The notes: a model not told the origin generated them from the letters alone. 64,000 nucleotides of DNA from Toxonevra muliebris (GCA_963691655.1 OY829328.1:84076400-84140399); one strand, 5' to 3'. Shown: positions 46,416 through 59,379, counted from the first letter of the stretch. Made by a program: numbers and translations.

Positions 46416-47410
46416 AGTGGATGGGAAAAGGGAGGGAAAAGGGAAGAGAAAAACGATGAGGGAAGGGAAAGAATGGAAAAAGGGAAGGGGAAAGGGAAGG
46501 GAAAAGGGAAGGGAAAAGGGAAGGGAAAAAGGAAGGGAAAAGGGAAGGTACAAGCGAAGGGAAAAGGGAAAGGAAAAGGGAAGGGAAAATTTAAGGGAAA
46601 ATGAAAGGGAAAAGGGAAGGGAAAAGGGAAGGGAAAGGGGAAGGGAAAGGGGAAGGGAAAAGGGAAGGGAAAAATGGAAGAGGAAAGGAAGGAAAAAGGG
46701 AGGAAAAAAGCTATGGGGGAAACGGAAAATAAAATATGTGGTGAGGGAAAAGAGGAAAGAAAAATTAAGGGAAAAGAAAATGGGAAGAGAAGGGAACTGG
46801 AAAGAATAAGTAAAAGCAGAAAAGGAAGAGAAAATGGAAGGGGAAAGAGGAGGGAAAGGCAAGAGAAAAGGGAAGGAAAAAGGGAAGGGAAAAGGGAAGT
46901 GAAAAGGGAAGGGAAAAGGGAAGGGAAAAGGGAGGGGAAAAGGGAGGGGAAAAGGGAAGGGAAAAGTTAAGGGAAAAGGGAAGAGAAAAGGGAAGGGAAA
47001 ATGGAAGGGAAAAGGGAAGGGAAAAGGGAAGGGAAAAGGGAAGGGAAAAAGGAAGGAAAAATGGAAGGGAAAAATGGAAGGGAAAAGGGAAGGAATAATA
47101 GAAGGAGAAAGGGAGGAAAAAGGGAAGAGAAAAGGGAAAGGGGAAGGAAAAAAAAAGAAAAAAGAAAAGGAAAAAGAAGAGAAAAGGGAAGAGAAAAGGG
47201 AAGGGGAAAGGGGAAGGGGAAATGTGAAGGAGAAAATGAAAGAAAAGGGAAAAAGTAAGAGAAGGGAACGGAAAGGGCAAGGAAAAGGAAAAAGAGAAAG
47301 GGAAGAAAAAAAGGAAGTGGAAAGAGAACGGGAAAAAGAAGAGAAAAGCAAGGAAAAAATGCAATGCAAGACGAGAGCGGAAAAAGGAATAGGGAAAAGG
47401 AAATAAAAAA
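46416..47410. repeat. (GGGAAGGGAAAA)n polypurine array
   Basis: About 1 kb with a 12-bp period (two GGGAA half-units), almost all purine on the plus strand. Open frames of up to 318 codons on both strands are artefacts: with so few pyrimidines stop codons are rare, and their translations have a 4-residue period. Confidence 0.9.
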
Positions 47411-48420
47411 CACGTGAAAAAGTAAGTTTAAAGGGAAAGAGCCATCAAATGTAAAAGATGTGGACGGAAATAGACGAAGAGGAAATATATTTAAAAAGAA
47501 CGGCAACGGAAGAAAATGAGATGTGGTGGAAAAGAGACGTCAGGGAAGATTGTAAGGATCGAAATCTAAAAGAAGAGGAAAAAAAATCGGAGAGAATTAA
47601 ATGCGCAGTGAAAGATGTTAAGCGGAAATACGACGCGGACGTAAAGTGCCACGAAATAAAGAAACGAGGAGGATTTTTAAGGCTTTGGCGAGGAGAGAAA
47701 GTGATACCGAGAGGAGAATATGAATAGAGTAGAAGCACGGAATGAAAAGCAGGAGGATAAAATGTGAAAATATTAGAAGTGAAGGCAATAAAAAGGACGC
47801 TAAGAAATGTAACGGAAGGAGATCGGAGTGAAAAATGAGGAGAGAAATAGACGTGGCAGAAAAAAGGCGCCAGAGTTAAAAGATCAGGAGCGAAAGAGGA
47901 GGTGCTATGAAAAAGAAGTGGGGAGAAGTGTATGTAAAGGAGAAAAGATACGGAATGAAAAATACGAGAAAGGAAAGAGACGCGATGAGAAAGAGGCTTA
48001 GATCGAAAGAGACAAGAAGGAAAAAAGTGGCGGGGTACAATGGATGTAGAAAAACGACGTGAAGGAAAGTGATATATTATAAAAGTGAAAGGGAGTAAAG
48101 AGTCACAAAATGAAAAATATGTGGAATAACAGTAGATATGGGGAGGAAGAATTAAGAGGGGAAAGGAAGCAGAAGGAAGGAGAAGAAGGAAGAAGCAAGG
48201 GGGAAAGACAGAGAAAAGGAAAGGGAAGAGGAGAAAGTTATAGAAAGGAAAACAAAATTTCAAAGGATAAGTTGATGACGAGTGAGAGAAGACAGAAAAG
48301 GAACAGGAAGTGCAAGAGGAGGAAGAGTGAAAGACATATATAAGAGGTAAGGAGGAGGAAAGATGGATGAAAATGAGGGAGAGAACGAAGACAGGAAGGA
48401 GGGGGGGATTTAAAAAAAAA
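47411..48420. repeat. Purine-biased extension of the array
   Basis: Another 1 kb of strongly purine-rich plus strand without a clear period, perhaps the decayed part of the same array. The 89- and 272-codon frames here are composition artefacts. Confidence 0.65.
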
Positions 48421-50089
48421 GAACGAAATTTATAATCAATCGGGTAGTGATAGATGAGTTGAATTTTGTCAACCCACTATGCCAATTACTTTACTTCAGA
48501 AAGCTTAACTAACATGCAGGATTCATTTAGCTGCAAGCCCTTTTTCTTATGCTACACATAGCATTTGCCGATTACAAACAAAATTTTTGTATCTGCATAT
48601 CTAGTCTTTAATTTACTTCCTTTTTTTTTATTATTAAAAAACCATAAAATATTTTATTACTCAATTACAATTAGTAATTGAAATTTCTCAGTTGAAAAAA
48701 AATTCATGCAGAAAAAATTTAAAAAATTTTGAAAATTTAAAAAACTTCAATAAAATAGATAAATATTTGCTCCTACATACTGGCTCCTATTTATGTTATT
48801 GTCGTCACCAACCATCACGGTCTCTCATACCAAGTAAATAGAAGCACGATAGATATTAAAAACATATAAATTTCATTGTTGGCTTAAAGAAATGCAAAAT
48901 ATTTATTTGTGCTGACAACTAGAAAACCCATTAAAATACCAGAAATAACATAAACTTTACGCCATGACAGGGTGACAAAGTGAATGGGTGGAAATATATA
49001 CGAACATACATACAAACATATAGAAGTGTATACTAATAAAAGTAGATAGATATATGTATGTGAAAATACGTGAAAGTGTGTGGGCGAGCGCTCAGCAAGA
49101 GCCCAGAGTGAAAGAGTGTGAGAATGAAATGGCGCTAGTAGTATAGTGTCATTTGTCAGCGCGTATAAAGCGCGAGCGAACTCATTCTTTGGCGTGTTGA
49201 GAAGCCATTAAATTACAAAAAAATATGAAAAAAAAAATAAAGGAAAACTGAAGAATAAAGAAAAAACGGGGGCAAGGAAAGTATGTGACAGAACTATTTT
49301 CCAAGTGGGTGGCAAAAAAAAAAAGAAAAAAATGCATACTATTTTTTATAAAGAAAATTATACCACTACCACTTTTACTATTTTTTTCTGCTTAACTTTT
49401 GCAATTACACTTTAATTCCATATGCTGCACTAACTCATACATATAAACACTCACTCATACACATATACATTTAGTTATGTATTGTATTTGTTGCTCTCCT
49501 GAAGCAAAAGAAAACACTCAACGATGTGTTTAATGGGTAGAACCGAAAACTATGTGGACAAATGCAACTCTGAACGTTATAGAACGTTTCTTTTTTTTCG
49601 CACGCGACACGCGACACATAACGAATATTTTCTGCTTCTTCATTTTCTATGTGTTTGTGTGTGTGTTGCTTTTTCTGTTATAGTTTGAGTAGAATTCTGA
49701 TAATGCGACGACAGTGTGCAATTTACTACCATTATCAGAACACACACACACACATAAACCGGCATGTACTATACAGCGAAACATTAAGCATTGTATGAAA
49801 ATTAAAACAAAGAGTATTAAAAAAAATGGCATCCAAAAAAAAAATTCAACAAAAAATATATAATACATAATATGCATGCAATACACACATACTACGTATA
49901 TATAAATACCAGCACCTACACATATACATAACTATACAGAGAGGTATAAGCTGCTACATGAAACCTGTAGACTGCTGCTCATGAAGATTTATCGCATTCA
50001 CCCAGTAAAAATTTGTTTCTAGTAGCAGAATTCTAATTTCTTTAGTATTGTTTTTACAACATTTTAGCACAGTGTGATTTTTAGCAGAA
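48421..50089. other. Gene-free AT-rich DNA
   Basis: A runs near 49313-49331 and CA runs at 49741-49752. No gene or repeat family recognised. Confidence 0.5.
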
Positions 50090-51320
50090 CTATAAGTGGA
50101 ACGTATTTTAAGTTGAGCATCGCTTTGCTAATGTAGTATTTTTACGAAATATTGAGTCTTTATTACTTTTGTTAGAATATTTTCTACAAGAACCATAAGT
50201 GGAACGTATTATAAAATAGGTTCCACAAGGTTAATGCCTTGTTTTAAATGAAATTTTTAAAGCTTATTAAATTTCTGTATATTTAGTACAAAAATAACTT
50301 GTGGAATGTATTCTTCAAATATGTTCCACAATGCAAATATGCTACTTTTTACGAAATAATGAAAGTTTTACAAATTTTTGTATATTTGGCAGGAGAATAT
50401 CTTGTGGAATGTATTTTTCAAATATTTTCCACATCAAAAACTTTTTGATTTTTACGAAATAATTAAGGTTTTATAAGTTTTCTCAAGCGCAAATTCATTC
50501 CACATTTTCAATATCAAAATTTTTGGCAAAATATTCAGTCTATAAAATGTTAATAATTTAAAATTTTTACTGTCGAAAAAAACATACCGCAAATGCATTG
50601 TGAAATTTACTTCAACAAAATATGTGCTTGCTTACAAAATATTACTTTTAAAAAAATTTTCCGCTAAGGTTTCAGAAATTTTCTAAGTGGAACATGTGCT
50701 CAAAAGTGTTTTTTATTATTAATGCATTCTTTTTTATGAAGCATTAAATTTTCAAAATATTTTAGTACCTATTTTGAATGTAATTTCTAATGTGTTCCAT
50801 AATAACAACATGCTATTTTTAAGAAGATTCAAAAGTAGAACGCATGCTCAGAAGGAGTTCCACACTACAAGCGTTTTGCAAGCTCAATATGCCTTTTTAC
50901 GAAATAACAAATTTTTACTATATAGTTGTAAGAAAACCAAAAAAGTGGAACACATTTCCTCGTGTATTCCATAACGGAATTGATCTTCTTGTTACGGAGT
51001 ATTGAATTCCTAGTACTTATTTTGCATAGTGCTTTATGATAACTACATGTGAAACGTATTCAAGTTATGTTCCACAATGTCAAAATGTCTTTTGTCTCAA
51101 AGTTTTTTAATTTTTAATATTTTTAGCGGAGTAGCCGGAAGATTAATTAGTGGAACTTGCTCTACATTACGTTCCACAATTTCAAAATGTCTTCTGTCTC
51201 AAAGTGTTTTAGTTTTTAATATTTTTAGCGCAGTAGCTGGAAGAATAATTTGTGGAACTTGTTCTGCATTACGTTCCACAATTTCGATGTGCTCTGTTTT
51301 TTAGAAAAAAGAATTTTCAA
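50090..51320. repeat. ~103-bp degenerate tandem array with conserved GTGGAAC/GTTCCAC dyad
   Basis: GTGGAAC or a close variant begins at about 50096, 50199, 50301, 50404, 50687, 50834, 50944, 51052, 51151 and 51253, spaced by 99-110 bp or multiples. In most units an inverse GTTCCACA follows 15-20 bp later. Between dyads the units share only loose words such as TTTTTACGAAATA, so the dyad is the best preserved part. No coding capacity. Confidence 0.8.
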
Positions 51321-52859
51321 TATTTTTAGTTTAGCTTCCACAAAGATTCTTTCTCAGAGATCCTCTAATCTATTACCGTATACTTTATTTTACTGAAATT
51401 TTAAGTTTACTTTGCCTTTATCATTACTTTTGTTTATAAACTTTAAGAAAATCTAGTACTTCCTGCAGCAAATGTTTTAAAGTTTGTTTGCAGTGTCGTC
51501 AAATGCTGTATGTGGAATGTATTGTTAGAAATGATGTGAATGAGAAATTACTATTTCAAATTGAATTGAAATAGGTAAGGTTACTTTAATTAATAAATTA
51601 TTTGCTGGGTAGTGAAAATGTTCACGAAACCTGTAGACGAGTATATGAAAAATTTACATTTCTAAAAGTACTTTTAATTTTTTTTGGCTATTTTATACTA
51701 TACGTTCACATATGAACTTGTATAAATACAATTTATAAAGCGCTGTAGCCCAATATGGTCACTCTTTTATAGTTCTGAACTAGAATTCTTACTTCCCGCT
51801 TACAGTCTCTAAATTGAAACGTTATTTTTTTAATTGGTGATTAATTTGTTAGTGATTTATTTGGAGTCTCAAGAGACAACTCACTTTTGCAGTTATATAA
51901 AAATGGGCAATAATAAGATGCTGACAAGAATTTCGGTAATCATACCTTACTGATGAGTTAGCAAAGTGTAATTTTCTTAATCTTTTTTTTTTTGCTTTTT
52001 CTGTGGCACTAATACACAAATGCAATATAAACTACGGCAGACTAACAAAAACGGTTTATGAAAATAAATTAAAGAAACAGGACACACGAGGACCTGAAGA
52101 GTTTTGTCCATATTTTGCATGATTTTTTTTTTCGAGTGTAGAATCCAAATGCTTTAATACTCTAATTTCAGTTTCATTGTAAATATTTGTAAGACCAACG
52201 AAAAAAATATTTTTTTTTTAAGCAAGTAAATTTAGTTTTTTATTCTTCTTCTTCTTTTTTGCAGGTATGTATTCGCAGTCAATTTGTAACATAAAATCAA
52301 CAGCAAAAAAGAACAAAAAATACATAGTCACGTGAGCAATATATATTTCATTTCTAATTTTTTTCTATACAAATACAAACTACTTTTTTGTATTACTTAT
52401 TGTAAGTTTTTATACAAAGAAAAACATCAATAGGGGGTAACAACAAACGATTTTGTCGTTGTTGTTTTTATTGCAACTTATATACTCTTTAAATATTTGT
52501 AGAAGTTGAAAAAACAAATCTCATAAGCTAAAGAATAACTGAAGATTATATGTGGTTTCTGTGCAAACTTGGACATACATATATATATACACTTTTCCAG
52601 TCATGTATAAATATATTATATGCTTCATATTGCAATTCTTGTTAATTTTGCTCAGGGATGTTATTATCCATCATATATATTATGAAAAGCCTAGGCTATT
52701 ACCTGAAACAACTTTTTTTCAAACCAAATATTCAAGCGAAGTCCTATTGCTTTCTATTGAAAAAAAAAAAAAAAAAAAGCTTTATCTCAGATTCGTCTTT
52801 TTTGGCCCTGACGGAAATAAAGAACAGTTGCGGAACTGAAAATCATAATAAGCCTTAGC
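51321..52859. other. Gene-free AT-rich DNA
   Basis: An A run at 52760-52777 and T runs near 51986-51994. A 95-codon frame (52552-52839) crosses the A run and has no domain. Confidence 0.5.
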
Positions 52860-55225
52860 AAACTTTACAGACAATATTCAAGAACTCCATTCAGCACTCA
52901 CAAATTTCTTCAAACACCTTCAAGAACTTCATTTTACTTAAACTCCATAGAACATTTTCATGAATTCAACCGAACGAACTTTCACGCACTCAACAGAACA
53001 CTTTCACAAACTCCACGGTTTTACTTAATTATCTTCATAAAAAACCATCATGTTCTTCAAAGATAACTTTATGATTTCCATACGAAAGTGTTCATGATCA
53101 ATATAGAACAACTTCTCTAATTTCATAGAACCCTTTCTCTATAAAACACTTTTACATGCTTTATATAATTCCGTTTTTAGAAAGCAGCCCATAAAATACC
53201 TTTACGAACTTTATAGTATTCCTGCATGATTTTTGGAGATATCCTTCTTAGTCTTAATAGAAAACCTGCCAGAGTTTTTTGGAACAACACTATCAGCTTC
53301 GTAGATTTTCACGATCTCCGTAAAACATCTTCAGAATCTCTTCATGAACTTCATAAAATACATTTATGATATCCATAGTACATTTTCACTAACACTATAG
53401 AATACTTTAAAAAACTCTATTGAACATATTCACGAACTACAGAGAACAACTTCATGAACTTCATTGAACACCTTCACAAACCCAATAGAACACCTTTACG
53501 AACTTCATAAAACACTTCCACAAATTTAATTGAACTCCTTTACGATCTCCATAAAACACCTTCATAAACTTCATATGAACACATTCATGTACTCCATAGC
53601 TCACTTTCGTTTACACTATAGAATACTTTAACAAATTCTATTGAAGATATTCACGATTTACAGCGAACAGTTTCATAAACTTCATTGAACACCTTCACGA
53701 ACCGAGTAGAACACCTTTATGAACTTCATAAAACACTTCCCCAAATTTAATAGAACTCTTTCACGACCTCCATAGAACACCTTTATGAATTTCATAGAAT
53801 ACATTCATGATCTTTAGAGCACACTTTCATTAACATTATAGAATACTTTAAGAAACTTTATTGAAGACATTTTGGAACTACAGAGAACAACTTCATGAAC
53901 TTCATTGAAAACCTTCACGAACCGAATAGAACACCTTTACGAACTTCATAAAACACTTTAAGAAATTAAATTTAACTCCTTCATGATCTCCATAAAACAC
54001 CTTCATAAACTTCATAGAACACATTCATGAGTTCAATAGTTCACTTTCGTTTACACTATAGAATACTTTAACAAACCCTATTGAAGACATTTTCAAACTA
54101 CAGAGAACACCTTCATGAACTTCATAGAACACATCCATGAGCTCTATAGTTCCCTTTCGTTCACACTATAGAATACTTTATTGAAGAAATTCACGATCTA
54201 CAGAGAATAGTTTCATAAACTTCATTGAACACCTTCATGAACCTTATAGAACACCTTTACGAACTTCATAAGACACTTTTGGAAATTAAATTGAACTCTT
54301 TCACGATCTCCATAGAACACTTCCCCAAATTTAATAGAACTCTTTCACGACCTCCATAGAACACCTTCATAAACTTCAAAGAATACATTCATGATCTTTA
54401 GATTACACTTTCATTAACATTATAGAATACTTTAAGAAACTTTATTGAAGACATTTCGGAACTACAGAGAACAACTTCATGAACTTACACTATACCAAGC
54501 CCTATTGAAAACATTTTCTACAGAAAACACCTTCATGAACTTCATAGAACACATCCATGAGCTCCATAGTTCCCTTTCGTTTACACTATAGAATACTTTA
54601 TCAAATCCTATTGACGAGATTCACGATCTACAGAGAACAGCTTCATGAACTTCATTGAACACCTTCACGAACTGAATAGAACACATTTACGAACTAAATA
54701 AAACACTTTTACCAATTAAATTGAACTCCTTCACGATCTCCATAGAACACTTCCCCAAATTTAATAGAACTCTTTTACGACCTCCATAGAACACCTTTAT
54801 GAACTTCATAGAATACATTCATGATCTTTAGAGCACACTTTCATTAGCATTATAGAATACTTTAAGAAACTTTTTGAAGACATTTTCGAACTACAGAGAA
54901 CTACTTCATTAATTTCATTGAACACTTTCACGAACTCAAAAGAACACTTTTACGAACTTTATAGAACACATCCAAGAATTCAATAGAACTCCTTCACGAT
55001 CTCTATAGAACACCTTCATGAACTTCATAGAACACCATTACTTATTTTATAGATCATCTGCAAGACCTCCATAGAACGTGTTCACGAACTTCACAAAACA
55101 TTTTGACCAACTCTTTAGAACACTTTTATGAACTCAATAGAAACTTGTTGATAGAACATTTCTCCGAACTTCATTGAGCACCATCTTGAACTTCGTAAAA
55201 GACTTTCATTGACATACCAACTACT
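52860..55225. repeat. 22-bp minisatellite with ~220-bp higher-order repeat
   Basis: The text divides into 22-bp words of the type CATAGAACACCTTCATGAACTT, ~100 copies with drift, clearest from 53390 to 54900. The diagnostic word TATAGAATACTTTA occurs at 53396, 53617, 53837, 54057, 54167, 54421, 54587 and 54851. The first intervals are 221, 220, 220 and 110 bp (ten, ten, ten and five words). Longer, irregular intervals later indicate local deletions and duplications. Confidence 0.85.
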
Positions 55226-57061
55226 TCTCATCTGTAGAACTGATTCTTGAGGCAGAGCCTCATGTTGCCGTCAGAATTCCCACAACTAGATGTCCAAAGT
55301 CAAATTAGTGTACCAAGTTTTGTCATATAGTTACTGTGGAAGTTAGGGCAAATTAAAATTGAGAACTCTGAGATTTTTCGTTGTTATATAAGGTACCACT
55401 AATTTGAACAGAAGGCAATAGGAGCTGAATGCCGCGATAGTCTTCGAATTTCCTGTTGGCAGGGTAATTTTATTTATGTTAGGAGAGTAGAATGTATGAC
55501 GAGGTGATTAGGTTGATCATTGGATTTAGCATTTAGTACATGCTTTCATCATCCCTCGATATTCTGTATCATTTTTTGAATTTAGAACAAAACGGGGAGT
55601 GGATTTTGTACTGAATTTATCACAGCCTGTAGTGTGAGGCTTCTGAATCAAAGTCTCTGTTAAAAGAAAAAAGATGGTTGCAGCACAACAGAAATGAGAT
55701 TTGATGCCCCATAATGTCAATATACCTGGTTTTCTAGTAATTAAGTTTTGAGTTTCGATCTTCGCAGGCGGGAGTCCAAATTTTGAACACTTCTGTTAGA
55801 CTCTGCAAATACTATTGATCAGTTCTTAAGTTTTTACAGAACTTAGATGGTCTTCCTTTTCCAACCAATATTTATTATGAGTTGTTAGTGCTGGAGAATT
55901 TTATGCTGATTCGGTTTAGGGGTTGAAGCTTGGGTTTGGGGTGAAACATTGGCTATAATCTAATCTACACCTTGTTTCTTGTATTTCCATATACAACCTG
56001 AAGCACCGATCTCCTAGAAAATGACAATATAGCTTTTTAAATAAAAAAAAAAAAAAACAATATGTAAGAAAAACATAAAAAAGCGAAAGAAAAGTGCATT
56101 TGTTCATACAAAAGAAGAAAAATCATAAAAAAAAAAAAAAAACTGAAAACTTTTATGTTGAAAATAGTAAGAAAACTGCAAATACTTGAACATTGAAATG
56201 TGACTTGAACTTATGCACCTACACCTCTACATAACCATCGACCCGCATACACCCACTCATACACACACACACTACAAATACAACTAAAAAGCAATTGTGT
56301 TGATAATAAAGTAACAAATAACTTACAACCATACAACATTATTATTTGCTAACGCGCAAATACTTTTTCTTTTTTTTCTTTTTGTTACTCCCAAAGTCCA
56401 CTACTATTTACTATTGCATACATGTGTTCAACGTTAACAAAATTCATATATATTTACTACCAAAATTACTACAATTCTTACAATTCAATGTAAGTTGTAT
56501 ATATGTGTGTGTGTGTGTGTGTATTTAGCTACCTACAATTTTAGCTTTTCGCTATACACAACAAAAAATTTATTGCAAATAATCGCATTTTCCACAACAA
56601 TCTACACTTTCCAAACATACTTGGATTCATTGTTCCTACCCACCTCCACCACACCTTCTATACCTCCTTCCCTACCTTACCTTCTCCTATAACCTACTCT
56701 TCGTCATCAACATCAACAGTAGAAAGAAAAGTTCATTTCGCTTGAACCAAAGTATGAAAAAAATAAAGAAAATAAAAAAAAGAAAAATAGTAGAAAATGG
56801 CGTAACCATCTGCCATGCCCTTTAATTTTTTTTTTTCTTTTTTTTTTTTGTACGCTTCTTTTAATTTCTTTACAGCAATGACCCGCTTCAAAATGTTTTA
56901 TACTTTGTTGCCATTTATTTGTATTTGTATTTCATATACTTAGACCATCATGCACATGTATGCATTTCTGTGTAGGGTGTAGGTATGTCTGTCTGTTACC
57001 TTTAACTTTTGTTGAATTTGGTATTGTTGTCATTATTGTTTGCCTTCGACTGCAATTATAT
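55226..57061. other. Gene-free AT-rich DNA
   Basis: CA run near 56263-56272, A runs at 56044-56056 and 56128-56141, GT run at 56504-56521 and pyrimidine-rich sequence around 56630-56700. No gene supported. Confidence 0.5.
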
Positions 57062-57288
57062 TTGCCATGCCATGCCATGCCATGCCATGTCAAGCCATAC
57101 AACTAAAGTAATATAAAAAGTGCAGTATTTGTATGTAGTAGTAGTAAAAATAGTAGAAATAAATTGTTATAAAACAAACAAAAAATAGTAGTAGAAAATA
57201 TTTATCTAGATATATGTGTGTGTGTAGAAGCTTTTCGTGAAAGATAAACAGAAAATGAAATCGAACTAATGTCAAATTAAGCATATTA

Positions 57289-57332
<44 letters not shown>

Positions 57333-57367
57333 AGGGAGGGATGGAGGGAGGGAGGGAGGGAAGGGGG
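57062..57367. repeat. CCATG pentamer run and GA/GGGA microsatellites
   Basis: Five CCATG copies at about 57064-57090, then (GA)n at 57297-57326 passing into (GGGA)n to 57367. Simple repeats only. Confidence 0.8.
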
Positions 57368-57846
57368 TAGCAAGATATAAGAAGAGGTTATTTCAATGTA
57401 GGCGTTGTTCTCAATACCTGTCCGAATAATGTCCGCACTTTGACAGCAGCTTATTATTGCTCTGACGTCTCAGTTGGCAGCGCTGTCATTCTTCGACATT
57501 TGTGTTCCGTCATTGTCACCATTTTAACATGTAACGCATCGAAATTGTTATTATGAAATTTATATTAAAAATTCGTGTTCTGTTCGCCAAACTTTTCTCT
57601 AATTTTTACCGCTGAAAATAGAAATGTCAGTTCAAGTTAATTTCAATATTCATTTCAGTAATGAATTCAGGGTCGCTTTCGATTTTTTGTTTAGTTTCAA
57701 CGCAGTTTCAATGAAACTGCATTATTTCCGTGGTTTGATTTGACACTTTTTTATATGTCGAAATTGGTCATATAAACTTCGTTTCAACTGAAACTATGAA
57801 CATTATTGAAACTGCGCAATTTCGTCTGAATGATAAACATAAGATT
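57368..57846. other. Spacer without recognised content
   Basis: No gene, transposon end or array is visible. Confidence 0.4.
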
Positions 57847-57862
57847 AAGTAAGGTTAGGTTG
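57847..57862. repeat. Degenerate (TTAGG) tract at a SINE 3' end
   Basis: TAAGTAAGGTTAGGTT, a short decayed TTAGG tract that directly precedes (plus strand) the 3' end of the minus-strand SINE. Confidence 0.7.
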
Positions 57863-58140
57863 GCGTTGCTGTCGAGAGACACACTTCGGGCCTGAATGGC
57901 CCATTGTGATACCACAAAGTTGGACCTACAGTTTAACGCCGATTCCGAACGGCGGTGGGGAAATTTTTTATCAGCTCAGTACACACCAACCAAGGTGTGT
58001 ACTTGTGCACTTTCTTATAATTCTCATATACTTCATATTGATAGTGAATATAAGAATTAGCCACCAGACGAAGACGGGAATCGAACCCAAGCCCCCGGGA
58101 TGAAAGTCTAGAGCACTACTCACTAAACTATCTAGGTCCA
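57863..58140 (-). repeat. tRNA-derived SINE, longest copy in the window
   Basis: The minus strand starts GGACCTAGATAGTTTAGTGA, with the B-box-like GGGTTCGATTCCCG near 58075-58088. The body follows (CGTCTTCGTCTGGTGGC, ATAAGAAAGTGCACAAGTAC, GGAATCGGCGTTAAACTG, GTGGTATCACAATGGGCC) and ends at CCTAACC. It is collinear with 11906-12125 and 11385-11603, which makes it the best reference for the family here. SINEs have no coding capacity and rely on a partner LINE for mobility. Confidence 0.8.
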
Positions 58141-58900
58141 GGGATGTAGTGCACTAGGGAAAGTTCGACTGTATTTCTATTTAACGATCTTCAATGAACA
58201 TTATTATTGCTGTGTGTCTGAATATTTATATCTCCACCAAATTGCTTTCTCTCCCCCTGGGAGAGGGAGCTATTTCTTCCACTATCTTCTCCTTCTTCAA
58301 GTAAGTGCCACACAGTGTAAGAAGATATGTGCCCATCTATCATCTGGTGCTATCCTGTTCTGTGCTGATTTGTCTTGAAATGCGCTCTTAATTTTCAGGA
58401 CCCTATGAGGATACCTTTAATAATTCTTTATTCTTTTTCACTTAGTTTAAAACATTGAGCTGCCCGCTTTGAGTTGAAGTCTCTAGTTAATAGATTTGAT
58501 TGTTTAGGTTTAAAGATTTCCTAAATTTAGAAATTTCTCACTGTCTTTTGTGCCAAATTGTCTGCTACATCATTACCATATTTTATTTAATGCCCGAGGA
58601 CTCAGAATATAGTAACTCTTGACTTGCTCTAGAGTTATAGATTAATATACATACATTCCCATAATTACTAGGAAAATTTATATAAGGAATATGAAAAGTT
58701 TAAACTTCTATGTAATAGTCTCAGACAAGAGTAAAAGATTATATGATTATATGATGGATGTGAATGTCTGAGGCTCCTACAGATAAGCAAATATCAAATG
58801 CTACTATAAGAGACAGAATTGTATGGGGCAACTCCTGGGTTTTCGACAAATATCTAGTCGGTAAGCTTGATTGAAGAATCTTAACAAAAACTGGCGCCTA
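58141..58900. other. Spacer without recognised content
   Basis: AT-rich; no gene or repeat family recognised. Confidence 0.4.
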
Positions 58901-58906
58901 CAATTG

Positions 58907-59213
58907 ACAGGCTGAGAGGAAAAGCGGACTAAAATTTATATAAGAGCAAAAGTGAAATAATTTAGAGTGTCAGTGCAAGAATGGCATAAGTAAAACGGTT
59001 TAGAGTGAAAACGAAACGCCTTAAAAGTAAGAGCAAAAATGGTATAACAATTCTTTCAGAGCAAGAACAGCATAGATTTTTATTCCGTTTTCGCTCTGAA
59101 CATATTTCATTTCACTTTTGCTCTGAACATATTTCGTTTTGCTTTTGCTCTTAAGTAAAATTATTCCACTTTTTTCTGAAGTTGGAAGTTATACCATTTT
59201 TCTTCTCAGCGTC
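58907..59213. mobile_element. GCTGAGAGGAAAAG-type MITE, copy 2
   Basis: Ends ACAGGCTGAGAGG and (reverse strand) GACGCTGAGAAG, flanked by CAATTG-containing sequence on both sides. The element is a long imperfect hairpin: GAGCAAAAGTGAAAT..ATGTTC words recur in inverted order around the centre near 59070 (GAGCAAGAACAGCATAG). ~307 bp, no coding sequence. Confidence 0.85.
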
Positions 59214-59263
59214 TCAATTGTCATACATTAAACAAATAAACTGTGCTTCTTCACTCCCCCTCT

Positions 59264-59280
59264 CCCCCCCCCCCCCCCCC
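59264..59280. repeat. Poly(C) run of 17
   Basis: An uninterrupted C17 run in a C-rich context, unusual in this AT-rich window. Its exact length is the kind of feature that sequencing often gets wrong. Confidence 0.8.
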
Positions 59281-59379
59281 ACCCCGTGGTATCACTGCGC
59301 CCTCTTAGAAGAAAAATGGAATATTTATGAAGCAATTTTCGTTGGTACAATTACAAAAAAAAATGTTTTTTCGAGTTCG

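Noticed and set aside
46413..47506. Long open frames (up to 318 codons) on both strands
   Set aside because: They translate the GGGAAGGGAAAA polypurine repeat; stops are rare simply because of composition, and the translations have a 4-residue period.
47458..47727. 89-codon charged frame
   Set aside because: Rich in Glu and Lys because the plus strand is purine-biased; no domain.
52860..55225. CRISPR-like array
   Set aside because: The 22-bp units are contiguous with no unique spacers, and the genome is an insect's; it is a minisatellite.
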